This document shows positions 25,476-33,601 of a stretch of 64,000 nt of DNA, piece after piece. The translations under genes were made by a program, and so were the position numbers. The notes beneath the pieces are model-generated. The model was not told where the DNA came from. It did not search any database and saw only the letters and a program-made list of their open reading frames with translations. The stretch is from Parvivirga hydrogeniphila (GTDB lineage Bacteria; Actinomycetota; Coriobacteriia; Anaerosomatales; Anaerosomataceae): positions 62,001 through 126,000 of the forward strand of contig NZ_JAMCCO010000002.1 in assembly GCF_023371205.1 (NCBI RefSeq). The letters run 5' to 3'. Numbering within the stretch: the first letter of the stretch is position 1; each line of letters begins with the position of its first letter.

Positions 25476-27332
25476 CTACAGCTTCTCGATGCCATCGATG
25501 ATCTTCAGCACCAGGTCCCGATCGACGAGCCGGTCGCGATGGATCGCCGGCTGCTCGCCTGGCTCGGGAAGCTTCGCTACGGTCGTCGTCGGGCGCGCTC
25601 TGCCGGAGCCGCCGCCGGTGAGCGCCGTGATCTCGTCTGTGAGCGCGCTCGAAAGCGTGACGTCCGTCTCGAACTCCGCGAGGTACGCGTCCGTGGAGAT
25701 GACCTTCGGCGCTTCTTCGGCCTGGGCGGGCGTCGACGCTTCCTCTTCACCGCCCAACGAGCGAAGCAGCTCGCTCAAGGCTTCGTCCGTCGAGACCTGC
25801 TCGACTTCGGCTGCCGGCTGCTCGGCCTCCTGGACGCCCAACGGTTCGCGCGCGACCGGCTCTTCTGTCTCGACGGGAAGCTCTCCTAAGCCGAGCGCGA
25901 GGAGGTCCTTCTCCAAGTCGCCTGTAGGAGTGAAGGATGGCCCGGACGATGCCGGTGCTTCTGTCGCTTCGATCGGCTGCTCGGCTGCTTCCTCGAGGAC
26001 CGGCGCCACCGGGATCTCCCCGAGTTCGGCAGGCGATATCGGTCCGATGCCGGGTGCCGCCTCTGCGGTCGGCACAGGCGTCTCAGGAGCCTCCGGCGCG
26101 ACGAACACCTCCGGCGCCTCTGGAGCGACGAACACCTCCGGAGCTTCGGGTGCTGTGGCAGGCGGCTCGACGGTCTCCGGCACCTCAGGCGCCGGAAGCG
26201 GCTCGGATGCGGCCTCTTCTTCCCCGGCGACCGACGCGGCCTCGCTCGCCGGCGCTTCAGGCGGCGCCTGCTGCGGGTGCGGTTTGAGCACGGCGCCCAT
26301 GACCTGCTCGAAGACGGCCATGTCATCAGCGCTCGGCGCCGCTTTCGGTGCCGCCAGGAACTCCGGCTCCTCCGCTGCTTCACGCACGGGGACGGTCAGG
26401 GCCTCCGCTTCTGCAGGGGCCTCGGGAACCGGCTCCGGAGCGACCGTCTGCGCCGACTCGGGAACCGCTGCCGGAGTGCCGACCGTCACGGCCTCCGGAG
26501 CGACCGGCTGCACGACAGGAGCAGCAGCGGCCCGCCGCTCCGCCGACTCCGCTGCACGGGCAGCCCGACGCGCCTCGCGTTCCGCCCGCTCGGTGCGCAG
26601 ACGCTCGACCTCCTCATCGGAAGCGACCTCGAGAAGCCCCGCAGAGAACAGGCCGTAGATGATGCGCGCGACCTCGAAGTCCGTCTTGCCGAGCTCGCGA
26701 GCGAGCTCGGCCACGGTGCGCGTGCCGTCAGTGAGCAGCAGCAGGTTCCACTCGGTGGGCTTGAGGGAGATCTCGAAGGTGCCCTCGCCAGGAGCCGTAG
26801 CCATCTTGAAGACCATGTCCATCGAGGGGACTTTCTTCTTGATGCGGTTCCACTCCTCGATGCGCCGGCTCCCCTCCATCACGATGTTCTCGATGGAGAC
26901 GGAAAGCCCGATGTCTTCGTCGACGACTTCCGGCAGGATCTCGAAGTTGAACTCGCCCTCGTCCCACCGCATGAGGTCGAAGATGGTGTCCTGGATCTGC
27001 TCTTGCACGAAGGCCTCCAGGACCGGCTGCGTGATGTAGCCCTCGTCGACGAGGATCTGGCCGAGGCGACGCCCGCCGTGCGGCTCGGAGGCGCGGATCT
27101 CCATCGCCTTGGCAAGCGCGCTTGGCGTGATGCGCCCTGCGTTCACCAGACGCTGGCCCAACGGCTCTCGGTTCCAGTCCGACTGCGCGAAGAAGACCTC
27201 GCCGTCGCGGAACCATATCGACCCCTCCGCGTCCGGACGCTTGATGCGCAAGACCCCCGTCTTCTTGCTCAGCTGGACCAGCTGGAAGACGTCCGGAAGA
27301 CTGAAGTCTTTGAGGTTGCCGCGAAGCGCCAT
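25476..27332 (-). CDS. DUF4388 (PATAN) domain protein with long acidic/proline-rich tail
   Basis: The N-terminus MALRGNLKDFSLPDVFQLVQ and KKTGVLRIKRPDAEGSIWF is the DUF4388/PATAN domain, seen in response regulators and motility or polysaccharide control proteins. A MshEN-like segment follows (RLGQILVDEGYITQPVLEAF). A second alpha-helical domain (LLLLTDGTRTVAELARELGK) ends near residue 235. The remaining 380 residues are low-complexity Glu/Pro/Ala with the 9-residue repeat VFVAPEAPE twice. 618 residues. It lies between the Roadblock and GTPase genes; probably a scaffold or regulator of pilus function. Confidence 0.8.
   Translation of the reverse strand: MALRGNLKDFSLPDVFQLVQLSKKTGVLRIKRPDAEGSIWFRDGEVFFAQSDWNREPLGQRLVNAGRITPSALAKAMEIRASEPHGGRRLGQILVDEGYITQPVLEAFVQEQIQDTIFDLMRWDEGEFNFEILPEVVDEDIGLSVSIENIVMEGSRRIEEWNRIKKKVPSMDMVFKMATAPGEGTFEISLKPTEWNLLLLTDGTRTVAELARELGKTDFEVARIIYGLFSAGLLEVASDEEVERLRTERAEREARRAARAAESAERRAAAAPVVQPVAPEAVTVGTPAAVPESAQTVAPEPVPEAPAEAEALTVPVREAAEEPEFLAAPKAAPSADDMAVFEQVMGAVLKPHPQQAPPEAPASEAASVAGEEEAASEPLPAPEVPETVEPPATAPEAPEVFVAPEAPEVFVAPEAPETPVPTAEAAPGIGPISPAELGEIPVAPVLEEAAEQPIEATEAPASSGPSFTPTGDLEKDLLALGLGELPVETEEPVAREPLGVQEAEQPAAEVEQVSTDEALSELLRSLGGEEEASTPAQAEEAPKVISTDAYLAEFETDVTLSSALTDEITALTGGGSGRARPTTTVAKLPEPGEQPAIHRDRLVDRDLVLKIIDGIEKL
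26098..26141 (-). repeat. 27-base tandem repeat inside the DUF4388 gene
   Basis: The 17-base core GCGACGAACACCTCCGG occurs at 26098-26114 and 26125-26141 (plus-strand reading), a 27-base period encoding the 9-residue unit VFVAPEAPE. It lies in the low-complexity tail, a likely site of repeat-number variation. Confidence 0.75.
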
Positions 27333-27392
27333 ATCGCTTGCGATCGCCCTTCCTATCTGCGCTGCCTCGGTTGACCGGCGCGGCGCCCCCCG

Positions 27393-28019
27393 CTACCCGA
27401 GAATCTCCGCCACCTGCGCTGCAGCCGTCTTCATATCGTACAGGACAAGCCCGAGCTTGGCTTGCGCGCTCGCCATCACCGTCAGCACCGCACGCGAGCC
27501 GGCGGCCACCAACAGCACGTAGCCGTCTTCGCCTTCGATGAACACCTGCGACAGGTGTCCCCTTCCGAGCTCGGTGGCAGCGCGCTCGCCCAGACCGAGA
27601 ATGGCTGCAGACATAGCGCCGACACGATCCGACTGCATGCCCGCTGGCAGAGCCGCGGCCATCGTGAAGCCGTCCAGGCTCACGAGCGCAGCGGCCTGTA
27701 TGTCCGGATCGCCCTGGATGAGGCCGTCGAGCACGGCGGCAAGGCGCTCCTCGCGCGAGGCAGGCCGACCCACCGCAGCGACAGGCCGCACTGCAGCGGA
27801 CGGCTGCTGCACGGCAGCTGGAGCCGGCGGCGCGGGCGCGGCGGCGGGCTCAGGCGCCGGCTGGGGCGCCTCGACGACGGCGGCCGGTGCAGGCGAGGCC
27901 GGTGCCGCCGCGGCCGGCTGTCGAGGAATCACGATCGGCGGCTTGAGCAGATCGTCGTCCTCGAGCGGTTGCACGTCGGCATCGCTGATGAAGTAGTCGC
28001 CGACTCCTTGGTCGACCAT
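27393..28019 (-). CDS. Roadblock/LC7 domain protein (MglB-like)
   Basis: Residues 1-85 are a short acidic N-terminus followed by a Pro/Ala-rich linker. Residues about 88-205 are a Roadblock/LC7 fold: ERLAAVLDGLIQGDPDIQAA, VSLDGFTMAAALP, then AILGLGERAATELGRGHLSQ and VLLVAAGSRAVLTVMAS. Roadblock proteins pair with and regulate small GTPases. 208 residues. The start is an ATG with GGAGG 8 bases upstream. Together with the GTPase it resembles an MglA/MglB pair, with the DUF4388 protein encoded between them. Confidence 0.85.
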   Translation of the reverse strand: MVDQGVGDYFISDADVQPLEDDDLLKPPIVIPRQPAAAAPASPAPAAVVEAPQPAPEPAAAPAPPAPAAVQQPSAAVRPVAAVGRPASREERLAAVLDGLIQGDPDIQAAALVSLDGFTMAAALPAGMQSDRVGAMSAAILGLGERAATELGRGHLSQVFIEGEDGYVLLVAAGSRAVLTVMASAQAKLGLVLYDMKTAAAQVAEILG

Positions 28020-28154
28020 CCCCTACACCTCCGAGTGCGAGTCGTGCGCGGAAGCCCTAACGAACGGACGAGATGCGCCTATGCTGCGCGAACGTGCTCA
28101 GTTTCTCACGCTTGGCAGACCGATACAACAGCGAGAACGCGCTCCGCCGCGGCT

Positions 28155-29837
28155 CTACACGACGACGCGCAGCACCTCTTCGATGGAGGTGAGGCCCAAC
28201 CGCACCTTCTCGAAGCCGTCCTCGCGCAGCGTGCGCATGCCTTGCGAGACCGCGATCCGCTTGATCTCGTCGCCTGAGGCGTGCTCGACGCACGCCCGTT
28301 CGATCTCCTCGGTCACCGTCATGACCTCGTGGATGCCCATGCGGCCCTTGTAGCCGATATTGTTGCACTTGTTGCACCCCACCGGACGATACAGCGTCGG
28401 GATGTTGCCCGGCTCGTACGGGAACCCCACTCTGTCGAGCGTCTCCGGATCGGGCGTGTACGGCTGCTTGCAGTCCTTGCACAACCGTCGGGCGAGGCGT
28501 TGGGCGAGCACGCAGTTCACGGCCGACGCAGTGAGGAAGGGCTCGACGCCCATCTCCGTCAGGCGCGTGAGGGCAGACGGCGCATCGTTGGTGTGCAGCG
28601 TGGACAGAACGAGGTGGCCCGTGAGAGCAGCCTCGATGGCGATGGTGGCCGTCTCCTTGTCGCGGATCTCGCCGATCATCACCACGTCCGGGTCCTGGCG
28701 CAGGATCGAGCGGAGCGCCGCCGCGAACGTGAGCCCTGCTTTCTCGTTCACTTGCACCTGCGACAGACCGGCAAGCCGGTACTCGACCGGGTCTTCGACC
28801 GTGATGAGGTTGACGGTCGGCTTCGTCGTTCGGTTGATGGCCGCGTACAGCGTGGTGGACTTGCCCGAACCCGTCGGACCTGTGACGAGGATGGCTCCGT
28901 ACGGCTTGTCGAGCGCCTCGAGCAGCTTCTGCATCGGCTGCTCGAGGAACCCCAGGTCTTCAAGCCCGAGCATGATGGCGTCCTTGCGAAGCAGGCGCAT
29001 GACTGACATCTCGCCGTTGACCGCGGGAAGCACGGCCACGCGGAAGTCGACCTCCTTGCCGTCCAACACGACGCCGAACCGCCCGTCTTGCGGGATGCGC
29101 TTCTCGGCGATGTCCATCCCAGAGGCGATCTTGATCCGGCTGAGGAGCTGGCGATGCAGCTTCTTCGGCGCGCGCATGATCTCCTGGCACACACCGTCGA
29201 TGCGGTACCGCACACGGAGCTCGTTCTCGAGCGGTTCGACGTAGATGTCGCCCGCGCCTTGACGGATCGCTTCGGTCACGATGACGTTCATGAGCTTGGC
29301 GACGGGCGCGCTCTCGTCAGTGGCCTCCTCCTCTGCTTCGCGCTCCGCCTCGACGGTCGTGCTCTCCAAGTCCCCGACCATTCGGTCGACGTCCTGGTGC
29401 ATCGTCGCGAACTTCTCTATGGCGGCGAGCACGTCGCTCTCGGTGGCCACCACCGGCCGCACCTCGTAGCCGGTGACGATGCGCAGATCGTCGATGGCGA
29501 AGATGTTGGCCGGGTCGGCCATCGCCACCAAGATCTCGTCTTCCTCGATCTTGATCGGCAGCGCCTTGTGCCGCTTGGCGAGATCCGGGCTCAGCAGCAT
29601 TGCTGCGTTCGGATCGACCTCGTAGCCCCCGAGGTCGACGAAGGGAAGCCCCATGTTCTCGGCGACGGCCTGCGCGATCCGTTGCTCGCTCGCGATGCCC
29701 ATCTCGACGATCACCGAGGTGAGCGAGACGTCCTCTTGCTCGCTTTTCTTGAGCGCCTCTTCGAGCTGCTCGGGCGTGCAGACGCCCGCCTGCACCAAGA
29801 TCTTGCCGAGACGCCGTCCTGAAGCTGCGGCCGTCAT
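28155..29837 (-). CDS. Second PilB/GspE-type ATPase
   Basis: A 560-residue paralogue of the PilB at 22470-24137. It has a MshEN domain (KILVQAGVCTPEQLEEALKK), Walker A GPTGSGKSTT, Walker B MIGEIRDKETA and the zinc cluster CKDC...CNKC. Both end in similar VRLGLTSIEEVLRVVV-type tails. It starts with an ATG overlapping the aroE stop (ATGA) and is followed by the Roadblock gene after 135 bases. It may be an alternative extension motor or a motor regulated by the GTPase module; a second secretion-type machine is possible, but no other partner genes are present. Confidence 0.92.
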   Translation of the reverse strand: MTAAASGRRLGKILVQAGVCTPEQLEEALKKSEQEDVSLTSVIVEMGIASEQRIAQAVAENMGLPFVDLGGYEVDPNAAMLLSPDLAKRHKALPIKIEEDEILVAMADPANIFAIDDLRIVTGYEVRPVVATESDVLAAIEKFATMHQDVDRMVGDLESTTVEAEREAEEEATDESAPVAKLMNVIVTEAIRQGAGDIYVEPLENELRVRYRIDGVCQEIMRAPKKLHRQLLSRIKIASGMDIAEKRIPQDGRFGVVLDGKEVDFRVAVLPAVNGEMSVMRLLRKDAIMLGLEDLGFLEQPMQKLLEALDKPYGAILVTGPTGSGKSTTLYAAINRTTKPTVNLITVEDPVEYRLAGLSQVQVNEKAGLTFAAALRSILRQDPDVVMIGEIRDKETATIAIEAALTGHLVLSTLHTNDAPSALTRLTEMGVEPFLTASAVNCVLAQRLARRLCKDCKQPYTPDPETLDRVGFPYEPGNIPTLYRPVGCNKCNNIGYKGRMGIHEVMTVTEEIERACVEHASGDEIKRIAVSQGMRTLREDGFEKVRLGLTSIEEVLRVVV

Positions 29838-30727
29838 CGCTCGCTCTCCGTGGCAACCGGCCTCGAAAGCGCGTCCTCGGCAGCGCGCCGCATCACGTCA
29901 CGCGGGACCTTGAGCTGCGAGGCGCCGCTCCATATCTCTATTGCGAGCGCGCCTTGCTCGATAAGCATCGGCAGCCCGCCCATCACAGTCGCGCCAGCAT
30001 CGCGGGCGACACGCATCAGGTCCGTCTCCAGGCGCTGGTAGATCATATCGCAGACGACCTGTCCCTCGTGCAGCCACTCGGGCGGAACAGGGCTCGGGTC
30101 GCCGTCGACCATGCCGACAGGCGTCGCGTTGATGACGAGGTCGGCCGACTCGACCGCCTCCCGGGCGCTGCGGTCGAGCGGCAACGCCGCGGCAGCAGCG
30201 CCACGAAGGTACGGCCTCATGCGCTCCACGATCGCTTCCGCGCGTTCCACGGAGCGGTTCACCAGCGTGAGGCTCGCCGCCTTGCCGACGATCAGGCCGA
30301 CCACCGCGGCCCCCGCTGCGCCGCCGGCGCCGATAACGACGGCCTTCTTGCCAGCAGGATCGAACCCGACCTCCGACTTGAGCGCATCGATGAGCCCTCG
30401 GCCATCGGTGTTGTAGCCGACGAGGGTGCCGTCCACGCAGTGCACCGTGTTCACGGCGTCGGCCATCTGCGCGAACATGGCGACCTCGTCGCACAAGGGA
30501 AGGATCGCCTGCTTGTACGGCATCGTGACGTTGAACCCCACGAACGGCAGCGAGCGCACAGCATCGACCAGGCGCACGAGCCCCCGTTGGTCGGAAACCG
30601 GCAACGGCAGGTACACCCAGTTCAGCTCGAGCGCCTCGTAGGCCGCGTTGTGCATGGCCGGCGACAGCGAGCGGTCGATCGGCCATCCGACGACGCCGGC
30701 CAGCTTGGTTCGCCCGTCTATCCGCAT
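29834..30727 (-). CDS. aroE: Shikimate dehydrogenase
   Basis: NADPH-dependent reduction of 3-dehydroshikimate to shikimate. The substrate domain motif GWPIDRSLSPAMHNAAYE is near the N-terminus, with the catalytic Lys in FNVTMPYKQAIL, and NTDGRGLIDAL. The Rossmann glycine loop GAGGAAGAAV and NATPVGMVDGD follow. 297 residues. The ATG has GGAG 6 bases upstream. It overlaps the YqeG gene by 10 bases and pilB2 by 4. The other shikimate genes lie about 18 kb downstream on the far side of the pilus genes. Confidence 0.96.
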   Translation of the reverse strand: MRIDGRTKLAGVVGWPIDRSLSPAMHNAAYEALELNWVYLPLPVSDQRGLVRLVDAVRSLPFVGFNVTMPYKQAILPLCDEVAMFAQMADAVNTVHCVDGTLVGYNTDGRGLIDALKSEVGFDPAGKKAVVIGAGGAAGAAVVGLIVGKAASLTLVNRSVERAEAIVERMRPYLRGAAAAALPLDRSAREAVESADLVINATPVGMVDGDPSPVPPEWLHEGQVVCDMIYQRLETDLMRVARDAGATVMGGLPMLIEQGALAIEIWSGASQLKVPRDVMRRAAEDALSRPVATESER

Positions 30728-31230
30728 GATGACTCCTCGCGAGCGCGTTCGGCGGCGCTCTTCCCCATTATGAGCGACTCGAGCCGCCGAAGCATCAACG
30801 TGTGCGGCAAGTCATGCGACGAACGCGGCGGCACCATCACGACTCGGCATCCGACGAGGCGTGCGCCGAGCACGTCAGTGAAGAGCTGATCGCCGATCAC
30901 CACGCACTCTTGAGCACGGACACCGAGGAGCTTCAGTGCGCGCCAGAACGCGAACGGCAGCGGTTTGACCGCCTTCGCGACGATCGGGAGTCCGAGCTCG
31001 GCCGCCACTTCCCGCGCACGCCGGTGCCAGTTGTTCGACACGAGGCACACCGAAAACCCAGCGTCTTTCAGTCCGCCCAGCCACGCGCGCACCGACGCAG
31101 GGATGTCCTGGCGGTCGCGCGGCAGGAGCGTGTTGTCCAGGTCGATGATGGCGGCCCTGGCACCGAGCGCCGCAAGCGACTCTGGCGTGATGCTCTCGAC
31201 GTCCTTGCAGAACCCGTCGGCCTCCAGCAC
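30718..31230 (-). CDS. YqeG family HAD IIIA-type phosphatase
   Basis: HAD-superfamily phosphatase of the YqeG group, widespread in Gram-positive bacteria. Motif I is IIDLDNTLLPR (nucleophile D30, acid/base D32), motif II is VSNNWHRR near 64, motif III Lys is K89 (KAVKP), and motif IV is GDQLFTD at 113-119. 170 residues. The start is GTG with GAGGA upstream. Its substrate is unknown; relatives include phosphatidylglycerophosphate phosphatases. Overlaps aroE by 10 bases, as often seen in Gram-positive genomes. Confidence 0.88.
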   Translation of the reverse strand: MLEADGFCKDVESITPESLAALGARAAIIDLDNTLLPRDRQDIPASVRAWLGGLKDAGFSVCLVSNNWHRRAREVAAELGLPIVAKAVKPLPFAFWRALKLLGVRAQECVVIGDQLFTDVLGARLVGCRVVMVPPRSSHDLPHTLMLRRLESLIMGKSAAERAREESSCG

Positions 31231-31236
31231 GGTTCC

Positions 31237-31920
31237 TCACTCGTTGTGGTGGTGATGATGCTCGTTCGCGGCGTCCTCGCCTGCTTCGATGCGTGCGCCG
31301 ATCTCCCGCATCCTCGCCTCCGCGGCATCGGCCTCGCTCGCAAGCCCGTTCGCGCGAAGGATGTCTCGCGCGAACGCGTAGCACTCGAACTGCTCTTCCA
31401 ACGATCGGAAGGTCATCCCGGGCCTCAGCACGGCTCGGGCGTACGGGAGCGCTGCCTGGGGGTCGTGCCGGAACAGGTACAGCATCTGCGCGTATGACGC
31501 GACGAGGAGGCCTGACCGCGGGTTCGCCTCCATGCCTTTGCGCGCGAGCGCGATGCCCTCTTCCACTTTGCCGTTCCGTGCCACGATCCACGACCCCACG
31601 TACCACGGATCGAGCAGCGTGGGGTCGAGCGTGGTGACCATCGCCACCCACGGCAGCATGTAGCGCTGCTCATCCAGCGGCACATCGCGGTAGTACGCGT
31701 GGTAGATCGGGTCGATGCGGTTCCACATCACGGCGGCCGCGAACGTCCGAAGACCGCCTAGGTACGACCAGCCGGCGCGCGCGACGACGCGCGTCGTCGT
31801 GGTGCGCTCGGCCTGCGGGAAGACCGACTCGCCCGCCGCTTGGCCGATCACTGCGAGCGCAAGAAAGCATGCCGCGAGCACCACGGCGACAGCGCGTTCG
31901 CTCCTCTTCAGCGCGGACAT
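31237..31920 (-). CDS. Tetratricopeptide-like membrane-anchored protein with His-rich C-terminus
   Basis: No strong family recognised. The 227 residues begin with a membrane helix or signal anchor (AVAVVLAACFLALAVIGQAAG, about 10-30). Helical-repeat-like segments follow (LDPWYVGSWIVARNGKVEEG; LLVASYAQMLYLF; LPYARAVLRPG). The very end is NEHHHHHNE, a natural run of five His. The start is an ATG with AGGGA 7 bases upstream, sharing a base with the permease stop. Being coupled to the ABC pair suggests an accessory role on the outside of the membrane; the His tail could bind metal. Both points are inference. Confidence 0.75.
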   Translation of the reverse strand: MSALKRSERAVAVVLAACFLALAVIGQAAGESVFPQAERTTTTRVVARAGWSYLGGLRTFAAAVMWNRIDPIYHAYYRDVPLDEQRYMLPWVAMVTTLDPTLLDPWYVGSWIVARNGKVEEGIALARKGMEANPRSGLLVASYAQMLYLFRHDPQAALPYARAVLRPGMTFRSLEEQFECYAFARDILRANGLASEADAAEARMREIGARIEAGEDAANEHHHHHNE

Positions 31921-32654
31921 CACAGGTCCCTGCCTCCGAAGAGCGCGGCCCCGATGACGAGCAGCACGCCGACGAAGCCCACGAACACGACGAGCATGCT
32001 CACGAGGTAGAGCAGAGGAACGCCGTTGCCGTGGGTGACCGGCGCGACGATGTTGAACGCGTCGAGCGACGGGTAGAACGCCCTGAGCGCGAGCGCACCC
32101 TCTTCGCCCACGAGTGTCGCTCTCGAGTGGCCGACGAACAGGAACGCCGCCTCGGCGACAATCGCCGTCACCGGCGAGACCACCGTCGAGACAGCGATGC
32201 CGAACGCGGCGAGCACTCCCATCTCGAGCCATATGCCGAGCGCGCCGACGGCGAGCAGCCACAGCGGCCTCCCATAGACCACCGCTCCCACGGCGATGTC
32301 GACGCCCGTGAACGCGGCCACGAGCACGCCGACCATCGCGAAGGTCCCGAGCCACGTTCCGACGAGGTACTGCCAGCGCGCGACCGGCCGCGCCAGCACA
32401 GGGTAGACCGTGCGCCGCTCGACTTCGCTCGGCACGCGCGTCACCGCAAGGCCGAGGGTGACGACGAGCGAGGCCAGAAACGTCACCGCGAGGGCGATCT
32501 CGCCGAACACCGCCGTCTCGACCCCGAGCCCGTAGTCTGGCAGCGACGGGATCATCGCCACCATGACGCCCGCGAACACGAGGACCGCCAACAGGATGCG
32601 GCGGCGGATGCTGTCGAAGAACACCGCTTCGGCGATCGTGAAGACGCTTCGCAT
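31920..32654 (-). CDS. ABC-2 type transporter permease
   Basis: Integral membrane subunit of an ABC exporter. The 244 residues have about six hydrophobic segments, with the ABC-2 features SIRRRILLAVLVFAG and RTVYPVLARPVARWQYLVGTW. The start is an ATG with GAGGAGG 7 bases upstream, within the 3' end of the ATPase gene. It pairs with the ATP-binding protein at 32654-33601. The exported substrate is unknown. Confidence 0.85.
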   Translation of the reverse strand: MRSVFTIAEAVFFDSIRRRILLAVLVFAGVMVAMIPSLPDYGLGVETAVFGEIALAVTFLASLVVTLGLAVTRVPSEVERRTVYPVLARPVARWQYLVGTWLGTFAMVGVLVAAFTGVDIAVGAVVYGRPLWLLAVGALGIWLEMGVLAAFGIAVSTVVSPVTAIVAEAAFLFVGHSRATLVGEEGALALRAFYPSLDAFNIVAPVTHGNGVPLLYLVSMLVVFVGFVGVLLVIGAALFGGRDL

Positions 32655-33601
32655 CACGCCACCTCCTCGCCTGCGCTCGCAAGCAGCCGCGCGAAGTAGT
32701 CTTCGAGCGATTCTCGCTTCGGCTGGACCGCCAACACCACGCCGCCAGCGTCGTCGATGGCGTCCACCACCGTGCGGACGGCCTCGTCAGGAACCGAGAA
32801 CGCCCACACGCTGCCGGAGAACGCCACGTCGTCTGCGAGCGCTGCTACCGCCTCCGGCAGCTTCGCGATGCCGCGTGCCCGAACGGCCGTCTTGCCCTCC
32901 ACGTTCAAGAGCCGGTCGATGTGGTCCTCGGCGACGACCACGCCACGGTTGATGATCGTCACGCGGTCGCACACCGCTTCGACCTCGGAGAGCTGGTGCG
33001 AGCTCAAGAGCACGGTGGTGCCCTCGGCACGCAAGTCGAGCATGAGATTGCGCACGTCGCGCTGGCCGACCGGGTCGAGCCCTGAGGCGGGCTCGTCCAG
33101 CACGACCACTTCGGGCGACCCCAGCAGCGCCTGCGCGATGCCGAGGCGCTGCAGCATGCCGCGCGAGAACTTCTTGAGCTCCGTGCGCGCCGCATCGGCA
33201 AGCCCGACGCGCTCGAGAAGCGAGGCCGCCTCCTCATCGAGGCGCTCTGTCGCGACGCCGGTGAGCGCCCCGTAGAACCGCATGGCCTGCATCGCCGTCA
33301 GGTTCACAGGAAAGTACGGCTGCTCCGGCAGGAAGCCGACGCGTCGCCTGCTCGCCAGGTCCAACGCGTCGCGGCCGAGGATCTCGAACCGACCGCCCGT
33401 GGGACGGACGAGACCGAGCAGCATCTTGAGCGTGGTGGTCTTGCCTGCTCCGTTGGGCCCCAGCACGCCGTGGATCGTGCCGCGCGCCACGGTGATCGAG
33501 ACGTCGCGCACGGCCTCCTTCGGCCGCCCGACGAGCGAGCGATAGACCTTCCGGGCCCCCTCGACGCGGATCGCGACGTCAGCGGGTGCATCTACGCTCA
33601 C
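32654..33601 (-). CDS. ABC transporter ATP-binding protein
   Basis: 315 residues with Walker A GPNGAGKTT (48-56), signature FSRGMLQRLGIAQAL and Walker B VVLDEPASGLDP. A C-terminal domain of about 80 residues is typical of ABC-2 exporter ATPases (DrrA/NatA-like). The start is GTG with GGAGG 8 bases upstream, overlapping the mltG stop as GTGA. Overlaps the permease gene, forming a transporter operon with the TPR-like protein. Confidence 0.92.
   Translation of the reverse strand: MSVDAPADVAIRVEGARKVYRSLVGRPKEAVRDVSITVARGTIHGVLGPNGAGKTTTLKMLLGLVRPTGGRFEILGRDALDLASRRRVGFLPEQPYFPVNLTAMQAMRFYGALTGVATERLDEEAASLLERVGLADAARTELKKFSRGMLQRLGIAQALLGSPEVVVLDEPASGLDPVGQRDVRNLMLDLRAEGTTVLLSSHQLSEVEAVCDRVTIINRGVVVAEDHIDRLLNVEGKTAVRARGIAKLPEAVAALADDVAFSGSVWAFSVPDEAVRTVVDAIDDAGGVVLAVQPKRESLEDYFARLLASAGEEVA

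Noticed and set aside
28020-28154. Small RNA or regulatory element between the Roadblock gene and pilB2
   Set aside because: I see no strong stem, promoter pair or open frame in these 135 bases beyond the Roadblock ribosome site.
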